A stretch of DNA of 64,000 bases from Aureococcus anophagefferens (taxonomy: Eukaryota > Sar > Pelagophyceae > Pelagomonadales > Pelagomonadaceae): NCBI RefSeq assembly GCF_000186865.1, contig NW_008705567.1, forward strand, positions 1,501,457 through 1,565,456, written 5' to 3'. This document shows positions 18,904 through 27,069 of this stretch, in pieces (position 1 is the stretch's first letter; each line of letters starts with the position of its first letter). Both the position numbers and the translations under genes were made by a program. A model generated the notes under the pieces. That model was not told where the DNA came from, ran no database searches, and saw only the letters and a list, made by a program, of their open reading frames with translations.

Positions 18904-19851
18904 CTATTTTTTGTCGTCCTTCTTGTCGCCGTCGCGGTGTTTGAGGATGAGCGCGATCATCATGATGGTGATGAGGAAGAGGAGCAGCGCGATGCAGATG
19001 CGGGGCCGCGCGGCCTTCTGGTACTGCTCGGCCTTCTCGATCTCGACGACGCCCTTGCGCGTGTGCTCGGCGACCTGCTCCATGTTGAAGTCGATGCGGT
19101 CGAGCACCGTGCCCTGGTCGATGACGAGGACCGCGAGCTCCTTGAAGATCGTCGACAGCTCCTGGATGGACTCGGCGATCTGCTTGATCTCGCCGTCGCG
19201 CTCGTCGACGAGGTTCTCCACGTCGACGACGGCCGCGAGCTGGCGGTCGTTGAAGTCGACGCCCTCGGCGGCCGAGCTCGCCTCGCCGCCCGAGAGGAAG
19301 TCAAAGGTGCCCGTCGAGCCCTCCTTCTGCGACTTGAGGCGCACCATGTACTCCTTTTGGGCCTTCCGGAAGTCCGTGTTCAGCGCCTGGATGCGCATGG
19401 CCACGGACCGCTGGATGTTCGACCGGATCGTCCGCTCGCTGTCGCTGAGGTCGTCGCCGCCGTGCGCGGCGACGCGCTTCAGGGAGCTCTCGCAGGCCCG
19501 GAAGAGCTTCGTGGCCTCGCGCTGCTTCGCCGCGATCTCGTCGTCGAGCGCGGCCTCGCCCGCGTCGTCGAAGCTCACCATGAGACGCTTCGTGTGCAGC
19601 GCGGCCAGATCGCGCGTCGCCCGCTCGATCTTGAGGACGTCGCCCTCGACGCGCTCGACGAGGTCGACCCAGACCGGCGGCAGGGTCGGCGGAAGCGTCG
19701 CGGGCTCCGGCGGCTCCGACGTGTCGCTCGCGTAGCCGCCGACGAGGGACCGGTCCTCGCGGCTGTTGGACCGGAGCGCACCCGGCGCCGCGCGCCGCGG
19801 CCGCGCCGACCGCCACTCGACGAACTTGCGCGTCAGGTCGCGCGACGCCAT
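18904..19851 (-). CDS. STX16: Qa-SNARE, syntaxin-16/Tlg2 type
   Basis: The intronless gene gives 315 residues. The N-terminus MASRDLTRKFVEWR fits the Sly1/Vps45-binding N-peptide of syntaxin-16/Tlg2. A helical Habc region follows at about residues 65-180. The SNARE motif (about 205-270) has the ionic-layer Gln in AVLVIDQGTVLDRIDFNMEQ (read as its central part IDQGTVLDRID). A single C-terminal membrane anchor (CIALLLFLITIMMIALIL) and a basic tail end the protein. The role is fusion of endosome-derived vesicles at the trans-Golgi network. The start at 19851 is chosen because upstream sequence loses syntaxin similarity. Confidence 0.93.
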   Translation of the reverse strand: MASRDLTRKFVEWRSARPRRAAPGALRSNSREDRSLVGGYASDTSEPPEPATLPPTLPPVWVDLVERVEGDVLKIERATRDLAALHTKRLMVSFDDAGEAALDDEIAAKQREATKLFRACESSLKRVAAHGGDDLSDSERTIRSNIQRSVAMRIQALNTDFRKAQKEYMVRLKSQKEGSTGTFDFLSGGEASSAAEGVDFNDRQLAAVVDVENLVDERDGEIKQIAESIQELSTIFKELAVLVIDQGTVLDRIDFNMEQVAEHTRKGVVEIEKAEQYQKAARPRICIALLLFLITIMMIALILKHRDGDKKDDKK

Positions 19852-20598
19852 GGGTGCGAACGCGCGCGGGGGCCCGCGCTCCCAGTTGGCGCCGCAGCTC
19901 TTGCCGCGCTCCTGCCTCGAACCACACGATTTGGAGGGGCAACAACGGGGGGGATTGCCGGCATAGTGCAGCGCGCGCCACCGCTCCCACCGCTCCTCAG
20001 CGGTCGCGTTAATTTCTCCACCCGGGCGTTCCCGAAGCCTCGGCCCCTGAAGCGTCCCGAAACCAAGGGGCGCGTACAGTGACGTCGATGGCGCCGAGAT
20101 CAGTGGTGCCGGATTTGTCCGTAAACGTACGTGGGACCACAGTGGACGAACAGGCCCGCGAGGTCGAATTTTGGCGGAGACCGAAATTGCGCCCGAGGCG
20201 CCCACCAACCGTCCAGGGCAGCGCCAGGGGTCATGGGACGTCGCCCCGACCACGAAAAACGACCGCTCGGCGCATTGACGCAGCGTATGGCTGGCGCGTA
20301 TACGCGCGTATTCGTACGCAGGAGGTCTTTGAGGGAGCATATCGTCCCGATATGGTCGAGTTTGAGAGAGCTTGCTGCACTTCCCGAAGCCCACCGGGCA
20401 GGACTGGTACAAACTCGCGGGTGGGGAAATTCATTGGTGCGCGCGCGCGCGCCGCCGGCGCCGGCTTGTGGCAACACCCCCCATGGCAACAAGTCGGCAA
20501 CAGGCCGACGGTGCCGCGGCTCGATGCAGTCGACGATGTGATGCCGTCGTCGCGGGGCTGCAGCTAATGCGGCATCCGGTGCCCCGACCAGCGTCGTG
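19852..20598. other. Intergenic region between divergent syntaxin and glycosyltransferase genes
   Basis: These 747 bp contain no convincing gene. GC content falls relative to coding DNA, and a CG-alternating microsatellite (gcgcgcgcgcgc) lies near 20441-20452. Short ORFs on both strands show no family features. The region presumably carries both promoters. Confidence 0.5.
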
Positions 20599-21465
20599 AT
20601 GCATCGGCTACTCGTCTTCGCTGCGACCGCGAGTGCCGCAAAGCAGCAACGGTGCGGCTGCGCGGTCATCGGCGCCAACGCGTCGCTGGCGGCCAACCCG
20701 GCGTGCCCGGAGCGCTTCCGCGGCCACGACGCGCTGGACGCCGGCACGGCGGAACTCACGGTCGCCTATTTGTACTACCGCGACGTCGCCTACGCGGCGC
20801 GGCACGTGGCCGCGTGGAACGCCTACGACGACGCGCTGCTCGCGAAACTGCTCTTCCTCATCGTCGACGACGGCTCGCCGCGCGACGCCGCGGCGGACGT
20901 CTTCGGGGCGCTCGCGCCGCGCGGCCGCGTCGTCGTCGTCCGCATCGCCGAAGACCTGGCGTGGAACGTCGGCGGCGCGAGGAATTTGGCGTTTCACGTC
21001 GCGCCGACGTCGCACGTGCTCGCCGTCGACTCGGACCAGAAGCTCTCGCCCGCGCTCTTGGACTGGGCGCTCGCCCACAGACCGGCCGGCTGCGCGGTCC
21101 TGCGCGGCTTCCCCCGCGTCCTCGAGTCGTCGGGCCGCAAGCATCGGCGCGTGCACCCGGGCGTCGTCCTCGAGTCGCGGCGGACCTACTGGACCGCGGG
21201 CGGCTGCGACGAGGACTTGGTCGGCCACTACGGCTTCACGGACCTCGCCCACTACGGGCGCGTCGAGAAGGCCGCGGGCTGCGCGCTCGAGGCCGCGGCG
21301 TCGGCGCCGCCGCTCGTCTACATGGACGAGCCCCGCGAGAAGGCGGCCTTCTTCTCGCGGTCGACGCGCCGGAACCGCGGCGTCCTCGACGCGAAGCTCG
21401 CCGGCGACGCGGCCTGGTCCGCGGACTACCTGCGCTTCTCCTGGGACTTCGTAAGGCTGTCGTGA
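20599..21465 (+). CDS. Secreted GT-A fold glycosyltransferase (GT2-like)
   Basis: The product has 288 residues. A short signal peptide (MHRLLVFAATASAA) starts at ATG 20599. The fold is seen in LLFLIVDDGSP (the nucleotide-sugar VDDGS motif), WNVGGARNLAF, and VLAVDSDQKLSP, which supplies the DxD-like metal site. The later GGCDEDLVGHYGFTD resembles the acceptor-side motif GxDED of galactosyl/N-acetylgalactosaminyl transferases. The sugar and acceptor cannot be assigned. It probably acts in the secretory pathway. Confidence 0.75.
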   Translation: MHRLLVFAATASAAKQQRCGCAVIGANASLAANPACPERFRGHDALDAGTAELTVAYLYYRDVAYAARHVAAWNAYDDALLAKLLFLIVDDGSPRDAAADVFGALAPRGRVVVVRIAEDLAWNVGGARNLAFHVAPTSHVLAVDSDQKLSPALLDWALAHRPAGCAVLRGFPRVLESSGRKHRRVHPGVVLESRRTYWTAGGCDEDLVGHYGFTDLAHYGRVEKAAGCALEAAASAPPLVYMDEPREKAAFFSRSTRRNRGVLDAKLAGDAAWSADYLRFSWDFVRLS

Positions 21466-21606
21466 TGCTTGAGGTCTGTGGGTGCCGTTCGCCTCGACCT
21501 CGTGGCAAGGCATGCTCCTCGTATGCTCCTCGTCGTCGCGAGGCTGTCGTGATTGAAGGCGTGATTGAGGTCATGAGTGCCGCTCGCCAACTTGTAGGGG
21601 CAAGGC
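21460..21606. repeat. Imperfect direct repeat in the intergenic region upstream of the methyltransferase
   Basis: A segment near 21467-21512 (TTGAGGTCTGTGGGTGCC through GGCAAGGC) recurs imperfectly at about 21564-21606 (TTGAGGTCATGAGTGCC through GGCAAGGC). The repeat lies between the stop of the glycosyltransferase gene and the methyltransferase start, so it could duplicate a terminator or promoter segment. Confidence 0.55.
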
Positions 21607-21615
21607 GCCGCTCGT

Positions 21616-21706
21616 GGTCGCATCAATGCTGCCGAGTCTGCGCGCCGCGGCCGTGCTCGCGGTCGCATCGATGCTACTGAGTCTGCGCGCCGCCGCCGCG
21701 CTCGCG
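21616..21706 (+). repeat. 45-bp tandem duplication inside the leader-coding sequence
   Basis: Two 45-bp units start at 21616 and 21661, each beginning GGTCGCATC and each containing its own ATG. The duplication is in frame (15 codons) and doubles the hydrophobic leader. It gives two potential start codons, each with a complete short leader. Confidence 0.85.
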
Positions 21707-22561
21707 CCGCCCTTGCTGCGACGGGCGCGCCGCGGCGCCGCGCGAGCCGCGAGCGTCTACGAGTCGCCGGAGCTCTACGACGCGGCCTTTGGCTTCCGCG
21801 ACTTCGCGTCCGAGGTCGACTTCCTGCTCGGCGCGCACGCGCGCCACGGGTCCACGGGGCCGGCGGCGTCGGTGCTCGAGCTCGCCGCGGGCCCCGCGCG
21901 CCACGCCGTCGAGGCCGCGGCGCGCGGCCTCGACGCGGCCGCGCTCGACAACAGCGCGGCGATGGCGGCCTACGCGAGGACCGTCGCGGACGAGCGCGGC
22001 GTCGACGTGCCCTACGTCGTCGGCGACATGGTCGACGCATCGGCCTACGGGACCATCGGACGCGTCGACACGGCCTGGCTGCTCCTGGGAAGCGCGGGGC
22101 ACCTGCTCACGGCCGACGCGGCCGTCGCCGCGCTCCGGAACGCCGCGGCGAGCCTCGCGCCGGGCGGCACGCTCGTCCTCGAGCTGCCGCACCCGCGCGA
22201 GACCTTTCGCCTGGACGACGTCGGCTGCGACGCCTGGGTCGCGACCGCGCGCGACGGCGCGGACGTCGAGGTCGCGTGGGGCCGCGACGACGACGCGTTC
22301 GACCCGCTCACGCAGATCCGCAACGCCACCGTCGCCTTCGACGTCTACGGCGGCGGCGACGTGCGCACCAAGGTCGCGTCCCTCGTCGACGTCGTGCCCA
22401 CGCGCGAGTTCTCGCTCCAGGAGGTCCTGCTGCTCGCGCGGCTCGCGGGCGCCTTCGAGGCCGACGTCGCCACCTACGGCGCGCTGGACCCGGACTTCGT
22501 CGCCGCCGACGACGACGAGCTGGCGTTCCGGCTGGTCGTGGTGCTGACGACGAAGAGATAA
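21626..22561 (+). CDS. Class I SAM-dependent methyltransferase with hydrophobic leader
   Basis: The product has 311 residues from ATG 21626. The leader (MLPSLRAAAVLAVAS followed by MLLSLRAAAALA) is a duplicated signal-like segment and may be the ER-entry part of a bipartite plastid signal. The core has SAM motif I in SVLELAAGPARHAVEAA, an acidic residue after strand 2 (AALDNS), and a post-core LVLELPHPRETF. It belongs with the Methyltransf_25/11 group. The substrate is unknown. A second in-frame ATG at 21671 marks the start of the second leader copy and could also be used. Confidence 0.75.
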   Translation: MLPSLRAAAVLAVASMLLSLRAAAALAPPLLRRARRGAARAASVYESPELYDAAFGFRDFASEVDFLLGAHARHGSTGPAASVLELAAGPARHAVEAAARGLDAAALDNSAAMAAYARTVADERGVDVPYVVGDMVDASAYGTIGRVDTAWLLLGSAGHLLTADAAVAALRNAAASLAPGGTLVLELPHPRETFRLDDVGCDAWVATARDGADVEVAWGRDDDAFDPLTQIRNATVAFDVYGGGDVRTKVASLVDVVPTREFSLQEVLLLARLAGAFEADVATYGALDPDFVAADDDELAFRLVVVLTTKR

Positions 22562-22760
22562 TTTCGGAGGCGCGTGCACGCGGCGTACGCCTGGACTTCA
22601 ACATGATGCCATTGATGGGGCAAAGGTTGCAACGGGCGAAGTCGCCTGGCGCCTTCCTGACGACGTTGGCAATCGGCTTCGCCGCGCTGTCGCTCGGCCG
22701 GTACTTGTCGCACTCCGTCTGCCCCAGCAGTAGTCCGTCGCGTTCGTGTCCATCGCAACC

Positions 22761-23453
22761 ATGCTCGGTCGCGACGTAGACTTCGCGACGCTCGTTGAAG
22801 ACGCCCTCGACGACCTCGAGGATTTCGAGCTGCGCCAACAGCAGCCGCCGCTTCCCGAGGAACCGTCGTACTTCGCGCACCTGAAGGGCACCCTCACGCA
22901 TGTCCTCACAATCCCGCTTCTCGCGAAGGAGAAGGCCACCCGCGCGCTCGCGGCGCGGTACGCGGCCGCGCGACGGCTCCTCGCGAATCGCTTCGTCGTC
23001 TACGACTTCCTCGAACGGGACGTGCCGATCGACACGCCGATCCGGTACGTCGTCGCGCTCGCGCGAGCGCGCGCGATAGGGGCCGTGCCGGCGCTGCTGA
23101 CGAGCCCGCTGCGCGCGCTGGCGAGCCCGCTCCGCGCCGTGTCGCCGCTGCTGGCGACGCCGCTCCGCGCGGCCCGGCGGCGCGCGCGGCGCGCGCTCGG
23201 CCGCGTCGACGGCGCGCTCTTCGAGGACGCGCTGCCGCTGCACGCGCCGCCGACGCCCGTCGTCAACACGCCCGTGCCGCTCGCGCCCGTCGCGCCCGCC
23301 GCGCCCGCGCCCGCCGCGCCGCGGCCCGCGCCGGCGTGGATCGAGTACGCGTCGCCGCAGAAGAAGAAGCGCGGCCTCAGCGCGCGGGACCCGAACGTGC
23401 CCCCGTCCCCGCCGAAGAGCCCCGCGAAGGACTACGGCCCGCCCCTCTGGTAA
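22761..23453 (+). CDS. Unrecognised 230-residue protein with Pro/Ala-rich C-terminus
   Basis: The ORF starts at ATG 22761. The first 100 residues are moderately conserved-looking (VDFATLVEDALDDLEDFEL and FVVYDFLERDVPIDTPIRY). A stretch with repeated SPLRA/TPLRA motifs and a Pro/Ala linker follows. The C-terminus is basic with SPQKKKRG and PPSPPKSPAK, which resembles a proline-directed kinase or SH3-binding region. The family is not recognised. It converges with GNB1L, with a 9-bp gap between stops. It could be a structural or scaffold protein. Confidence 0.55.
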   Translation: MLGRDVDFATLVEDALDDLEDFELRQQQPPLPEEPSYFAHLKGTLTHVLTIPLLAKEKATRALAARYAAARRLLANRFVVYDFLERDVPIDTPIRYVVALARARAIGAVPALLTSPLRALASPLRAVSPLLATPLRAARRRARRALGRVDGALFEDALPLHAPPTPVVNTPVPLAPVAPAAPAPAAPRPAPAWIEYASPQKKKRGLSARDPNVPPSPPKSPAKDYGPPLW

Positions 23454-23462
23454 GAAGGAAGC

Positions 23463-25369
23463 CTACGACTCCCCCCGCTGCCTGGGCGGGAAGCGCGCCC
23501 CGACGTCCCAGAGGGCGATCTTCTGGTCCTTGGAGCCCGTGACCAGCAGCCGCGAGTCGTCGGAGAAGTCGAGCGCGTTGACCGCGGCGTCGTGGTACTT
23601 GAGCACGGCGAGGGGCTTGAACTTGGGCGCCTTGGCGGAGAAGAGGCGCACGCGGAAGTCCCAGCCCGCGGTCGCCAAGACCCTCCCGTCGGGCCGGAGC
23701 GCGAGCTGGCCGATGCCCTCCTTGCGGTCGACCTCCTCGACGGCCTCGCAGCTCACGGGCAGGCCGATGTCGTGGCGCGGCCGCAGCGCGCCCGGCGCGA
23801 GGGCGAAGGCGCGCGCGGCCGTCTCGACGCCGCCCGCGAACATGACCGTGCCCTCGCGGTTCACGTCGAGGCCCATGAGCGGGCTCTTGAAGACGTTCCG
23901 CGGCGTCACGCTCCAGGGCCGCGGCCGCAGCGCCGTCAGGTCCCAGGCCATGACCGACCCGTTCTCGTAGCCCACGAGCGCGAGGGGCGGCGTGCCGGAC
24001 CTGGGCAGGACAAGAGAGATTCAACGTCGTTTCAACGTGAGTGTTCCGCGCGCGCGCGTCCCGTAAAAAGCATCCGCGCTTCGAGACGGTTCCAAGAGAT
24101 GATCGCTCGTCCAAAAATCAGCCAAAACGAGTGGAAAACGGCCGAGATATGAGGCTTTGAAGTTTGGAATTTCGCTCTCTCGTCCTGCCCTGTGCCGGAC
24201 GCGCAGCCGCCGTAGGGCAGCCAGAGCTTCGCGGACATGGCCATGCCAATGACGGGACTGTCGCCCGCGCGGACCTTGCTCCGGTCGCCGCCGTCGGGCT
24301 GGAACCGCAGGGCCGGCCGATCGCAGCGCGTGTCCCACAACACCATGGCCTCGGGCGGCTCCGTGGGCGCGAGCACGAGGTGCCGCGGCGCGCCCGCTTT
24401 CCCCGACCAGTGCGCGGCGACCGCGGCCTCGCGCCACTCGTCGTCCGCGGCCCGGGCCTCCGCCTGCCAAGCATGACGGTAACGTTTTCTCGTCGTTTTC
24501 ACGCCCCAAATCTCTCGAAAATCGTCGCGCCCACAGGACGCTGGCCTCCGCCGCCGACGCCGCGTCGTCGTCGGCGTCTAACGTCGCGCCGATGCCGCCG
24601 GCGGGCTTCGCGCGCGGCGGCGGCGGCGGCGGCGGCGACGGCGGGGCCGGGGGTTCGTAGACGTAGGCGCAGTCGGACCGCTTCGCGACCTGGGCGGGTG
24701 AGCGTCAACTTGAGCGTTCCGCGCGCGCGCGTTCCGGAAAAAAAGCATTCACGCTTCGAGAGATGATCGCGAGGTGGCCCCGCAGCGCGAACTCCGGCTC
24801 GCTCGTCCAAAAATCAGCCGAAACGGGTGGAAACCGGCCGGAAAAAAAGCATTCACGCTTCGAGAGATGATCGCGAGGTGGCCCCGCAGCGCGAACTCCG
24901 GCTCGCTCGTCCAAAAATCAGCCGAAACGGGTGGAAACCGGCCGAGAGAGAAGTTGGGAATGTCGCGCCCTTTTCCCGCCCCGGTCGCGACGGCGCAGCG
25001 CGTGAAGAAGTAGCTGTCCGTGAAGAGCGTCCGCGCCAGGGCGTCCTCGGGCTTGGCGCCGCCGGCGAGGCGGTCGAGGTCCCAGAGCCGGATGCGGCCG
25101 TCGCGGTGCTGCGTGAGCAGGCTCTCGCCGCCTCCGTGCTCGTGCGTCTCGAGGACGCCCTGGTCCGACGCGCTCCAGGACGCGACGGGCCGCCGCGCGC
25201 TCAGGCTCCAGAGCTTCGCCACGCCGCTCGTGTCGCCCGACGCCACGAGCTGCTGGTCGCCGGCCGCGACGAAGCGCACGCAGCTGATGGCCGCGAGGTG
25301 GCCCCGCAGCGCGAACTCCGGCTCCGGCGGGGAGTCGTGGAGGCGCTGGACGTGCTCGTAGCCCGCCAT
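23463..25369 (-). CDS. GNB1L: WD40 protein GNB1L / ASTRA-associated Asa1 homologue, four exons
   Basis: Exons are 25369-24992, 24689-24552, 24463-24201 and 24000-23463, totalling 438 residues with all phases consistent. The WD40 propeller begins with EPEFALRGHLAAISCVRF and ends with LATAGWDFRVRLF, PLAVLKYHDAAVNALDF and VTGSKDQKIALWD, closely following human GNB1L. In yeast the orthologue Asa1 belongs to the ASTRA/TTT assembly of PIKK kinases. Introns 1 and 3 are introner elements; intron 2 is a short intron flanked by a 9-bp repeat. A Pro-rich low-complexity insert lies in exon 2. Confidence 0.9.
24001..24191 (-). mobile_element. Introner element (191 bp) forming GNB1L intron 3
   Basis: The ends read CTGGGCAGGACAAGAGAG and CTCTCTCGTCCTGCCCT on the plus strand, a near-perfect inverted repeat. 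The 9-bp GTGCCGGAC flanks it on both sides (23992-24000 and 24192-24200). The intron is 24001-24200, exactly 200 bp. On the coding strand the GT donor is the start of the target copy GTCCGGCAC and the AG acceptor is at the element end. The interior is in the opposite orientation relative to transcription from the BBS2 copy. Confidence 0.93.
24464..24551 (-). other. GNB1L intron 2, 88 bp with 9-bp direct repeats (possible short introner)
   Basis: On the coding strand GCGGAGGCC occurs at the donor (24551-24543) and again immediately after the CAG acceptor (24463-24455). The 79 bases between have no obvious terminal inverted repeat. Splicing GC-AG joins DAASA to EARAADDEW in frame, which the reading frames require. 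The arrangement matches the introner rule, so this may be a decayed or different short element. Confidence 0.75.
24690..24982 (-). mobile_element. Enlarged introner element (293 bp) forming GNB1L intron 1, with captured host exon sequence
   Basis: Ends CTGGGCGGGTGAG and TTTTCCCGCCCCG are diverged versions of the family inverted repeat. Flanks CTTCGCGAC (24681-24689) and GGTCGCGAC (24983-24991) match at 7 of 9 bases. The intron is 24690-24991 with a GT donor. The interior holds a perfect 104-bp tandem duplication, and each unit carries 33 bases identical to GNB1L exon 1 (around 25294-25326) inserted at the conserved GATCGC/TCGTCC point of the element. Confidence 0.88.
24738..24945. repeat. Perfect 104-bp tandem duplication inside an introner
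   Basis: Two units run 24738-24841 and 24842-24945 and appear identical. Each starts with seven A residues followed by GCATTCACGCTTCGAGAG and ends AAACCGGCCG. The absence of differences implies a young event. Each unit contains the captured GNB1L exon piece. Confidence 0.92.
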
Positions 25370-25614
25370 CGTTGTTGTTGCTGTTTATGCTCGTGCGGCT
25401 CTAGTTGCTGTTTATCCTGCGTGAGGCTCGGGTCGCAGCGGCGCTCAGCGGTGCGCGCCGTCACGCATGCTCTGCCGCAAGGCCAAGCTCTCCCGCAAGT
25501 GCAGTGCAAGTAACTGATTGAAGCGCCGCCGCGCCGTCAAAACCAGCACCAAGCGGCGCGCCTGCAGCCCACGCGCGGCGCTCGACGACGGCGCGACCGC
25601 GCGCGCTGCAAAAC
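25370..25614. promoter_or_regulatory. Divergent promoter region of GNB1L and the dehydrogenase gene
   Basis: This 245-bp stretch lies between minus-strand ATG 25369 and plus-strand ATG 25615. It contains repeated GTTGCTGTTTAT motifs (about 25375-25387 and 25402-25415). No TATA consensus is clear. Confidence 0.4.
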
Positions 25615-26965
25615 ATGCGCGTCTCCGTCGTGAGCGGCATCGCCTCGCTGCTGCCCACGGTGCAGAAGGAGCTCTCGCGCTACCCGGCCCTCGCCGGCGT
25701 GGAGCTCGTGGCCCTGGCGCCCGAGGACTGCGTGGCCGGCAACGCGGCGTGGGCGCGCGAGAGCAGGGTCGTCCTCGCGGACCCGGGCCTCGTCGCGGGG
25801 CCGCCGCTCGCCGCGTGCCGCTCGCTCGAGTGGCTCCAGTCGACGTGGGCGGGCGTCAACGCCCTCGCCGGCGGGCGCAGCGACTTTGCGTGCACGAAGC
25901 TCAGCGGCTGTTTCGGCCCGCTCATCGCCGAGCACGTCTTCGCGCACGTGCTCCGCGTCGAGCGGCGCGTCGACGAGTAGGAGAGCCCGGGCGGCGAAAG
26001 GGTGATTCATGAGTGTTCCGCGCGCGATCGTCCAAGAGAAAGCATCCACACTTCAAGAGCGATAATCGCCCGTCCAAAGATTAGTCGAAAAACGACCGAG
26101 ATTGGGAGTTTCGCACCCTTTTTCCATGCCCAGATCGAGCTGTTTCGGCCACGCCAGCGGGGGTCCTTCGCAGGCTGCGCGCGGCGGAGACGACGGCCAC
26201 CTGGGCCCACGGCGACTTCGCGGCGGCCGCGCGGCCGCTCGGGTCCCTCACGCTCGGCGTGCTCGGCGCGGGCGACATCGGCCAGCACGCGCGCGAACGG
26301 CGCGGAATCTTTGGGGGGGCGAGAGCCGGTGGTTTGGGGAGCGCGCCTCCGAGAGCCGAGAGCCGGTGGTTTGGGGAGACGCGCCGTTCGTCCGTCCCCC
26401 CAAAAACGAGGGCCCTCGGCGACTTTCGCGGCGACGTTCGGCGGTTTCGGCGCGACGTCCTCCCCGCGCCGCCGCGCCGCAGGTCGCGGGCGTCGCCAAG
26501 GCCTTTGGCATGCGGACCCTGGGCTGGGCCCGCGACGGCGGGCCGCGGCGCCACTTCGACGCGACGACGCGCGACGTCGATTCCGTGCTCGCGGACTGCG
26601 ACGTTCTCGTCTCCGCGCTGCCGTCCACGGCGGCGACGCGGGGCCTCCTGGGCGGCGGGCGCCTCGCGGCCTGCGGCCGGAGCCCGCTGTTTCTCAACGT
26701 GGGCCGCGGCGACCTGCTCGGCGAGGACGACGTCCTCGCCGCGCTCGCGGCGGGCCACGTCCGCGAGGCGGTCTTGGACGTCTTCGCCGAGGAGCCGCTG
26801 TCGGCGGACTCGCCGCTCTGGGCGTCGCCGGGGGTGCGAGTGACGCCCCACGTCGCCGCGCTGAGCCTGCCCGCCGATGTTGCTGTCGTTTTCTGCGACA
26901 ACCTGGATCGGTGGACGCGCGGGGAGGAGCTGCGGTATGTCGTGGACTGGGAGAAGGGGTACTAG
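25615..26965 (+). CDS. GhrA-like glyoxylate/hydroxypyruvate reductase (D-isomer 2-hydroxyacid dehydrogenase)
   Basis: Exons are 25615-25976, 26174-26288 and 26483-26965, giving 319 residues (E. coli GhrA has 312). The NAD(P)-binding Rossmann motif GVLGAGDIGQH crosses into VAGVAKAFGMRTLGW after the second intron. Catalytic residues are the Arg in NVGRGDLL, the Glu in FAEEPLSADSPLW and the His in VTPHVAAL. The ending VDWEKGY matches the GhrA subgroup. It likely reduces glyoxylate or hydroxypyruvate, relevant to photorespiration, but the compartment is not evident. Intron 1 is GT-AG and intron 2 is GC-AG by frame. Confidence 0.88.
25985..26130 (+). mobile_element. Decayed introner element inside intron 1 of the GhrA-like gene
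   Basis: Bases from GGGCGGCGAAAGGGTGATTC to CACCCTTTTCCATGCCCAG keep the family ends, and the interior keeps GAGTGTTCCGCGCGCG, AAAGCATCCACACTTC and GAAAAACGACCGAGATTGGG in the same order as the intact copies. It is about 45 bp shorter and more diverged. The functional splice sites (donor GTAGGA at 25977, acceptor CAG at 26171-26173) now lie outside the original ends, and no clean target duplication remains. Confidence 0.8.
26289..26482 (+). other. Intron 2 of the GhrA-like gene (194 bp), with internal direct repeat
   Basis: The frame requires joining GDIGQH to VAGVAKAF, giving a GC donor (GCGCGCGAAC) and a CAG acceptor at 26480-26482. The interior carries a direct repeat of AGAGCCGGTGGTTTGGGGAG (near 26325-26344 and 26360-26379). 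It has no similarity to the 191-bp introner and no clear 9-bp target repeat. Confidence 0.75.
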
Positions 26966-27069
26966 GGTTCTTTTTTTGGTGTGTGCTGTTGTCGCGCGGG
27001 GCGATCGCGCCGGGGGGGGGGCGCAGCGCGGGCAACGGTGATGTACGCCTTGGCGCCGGGCCCTCAAAG

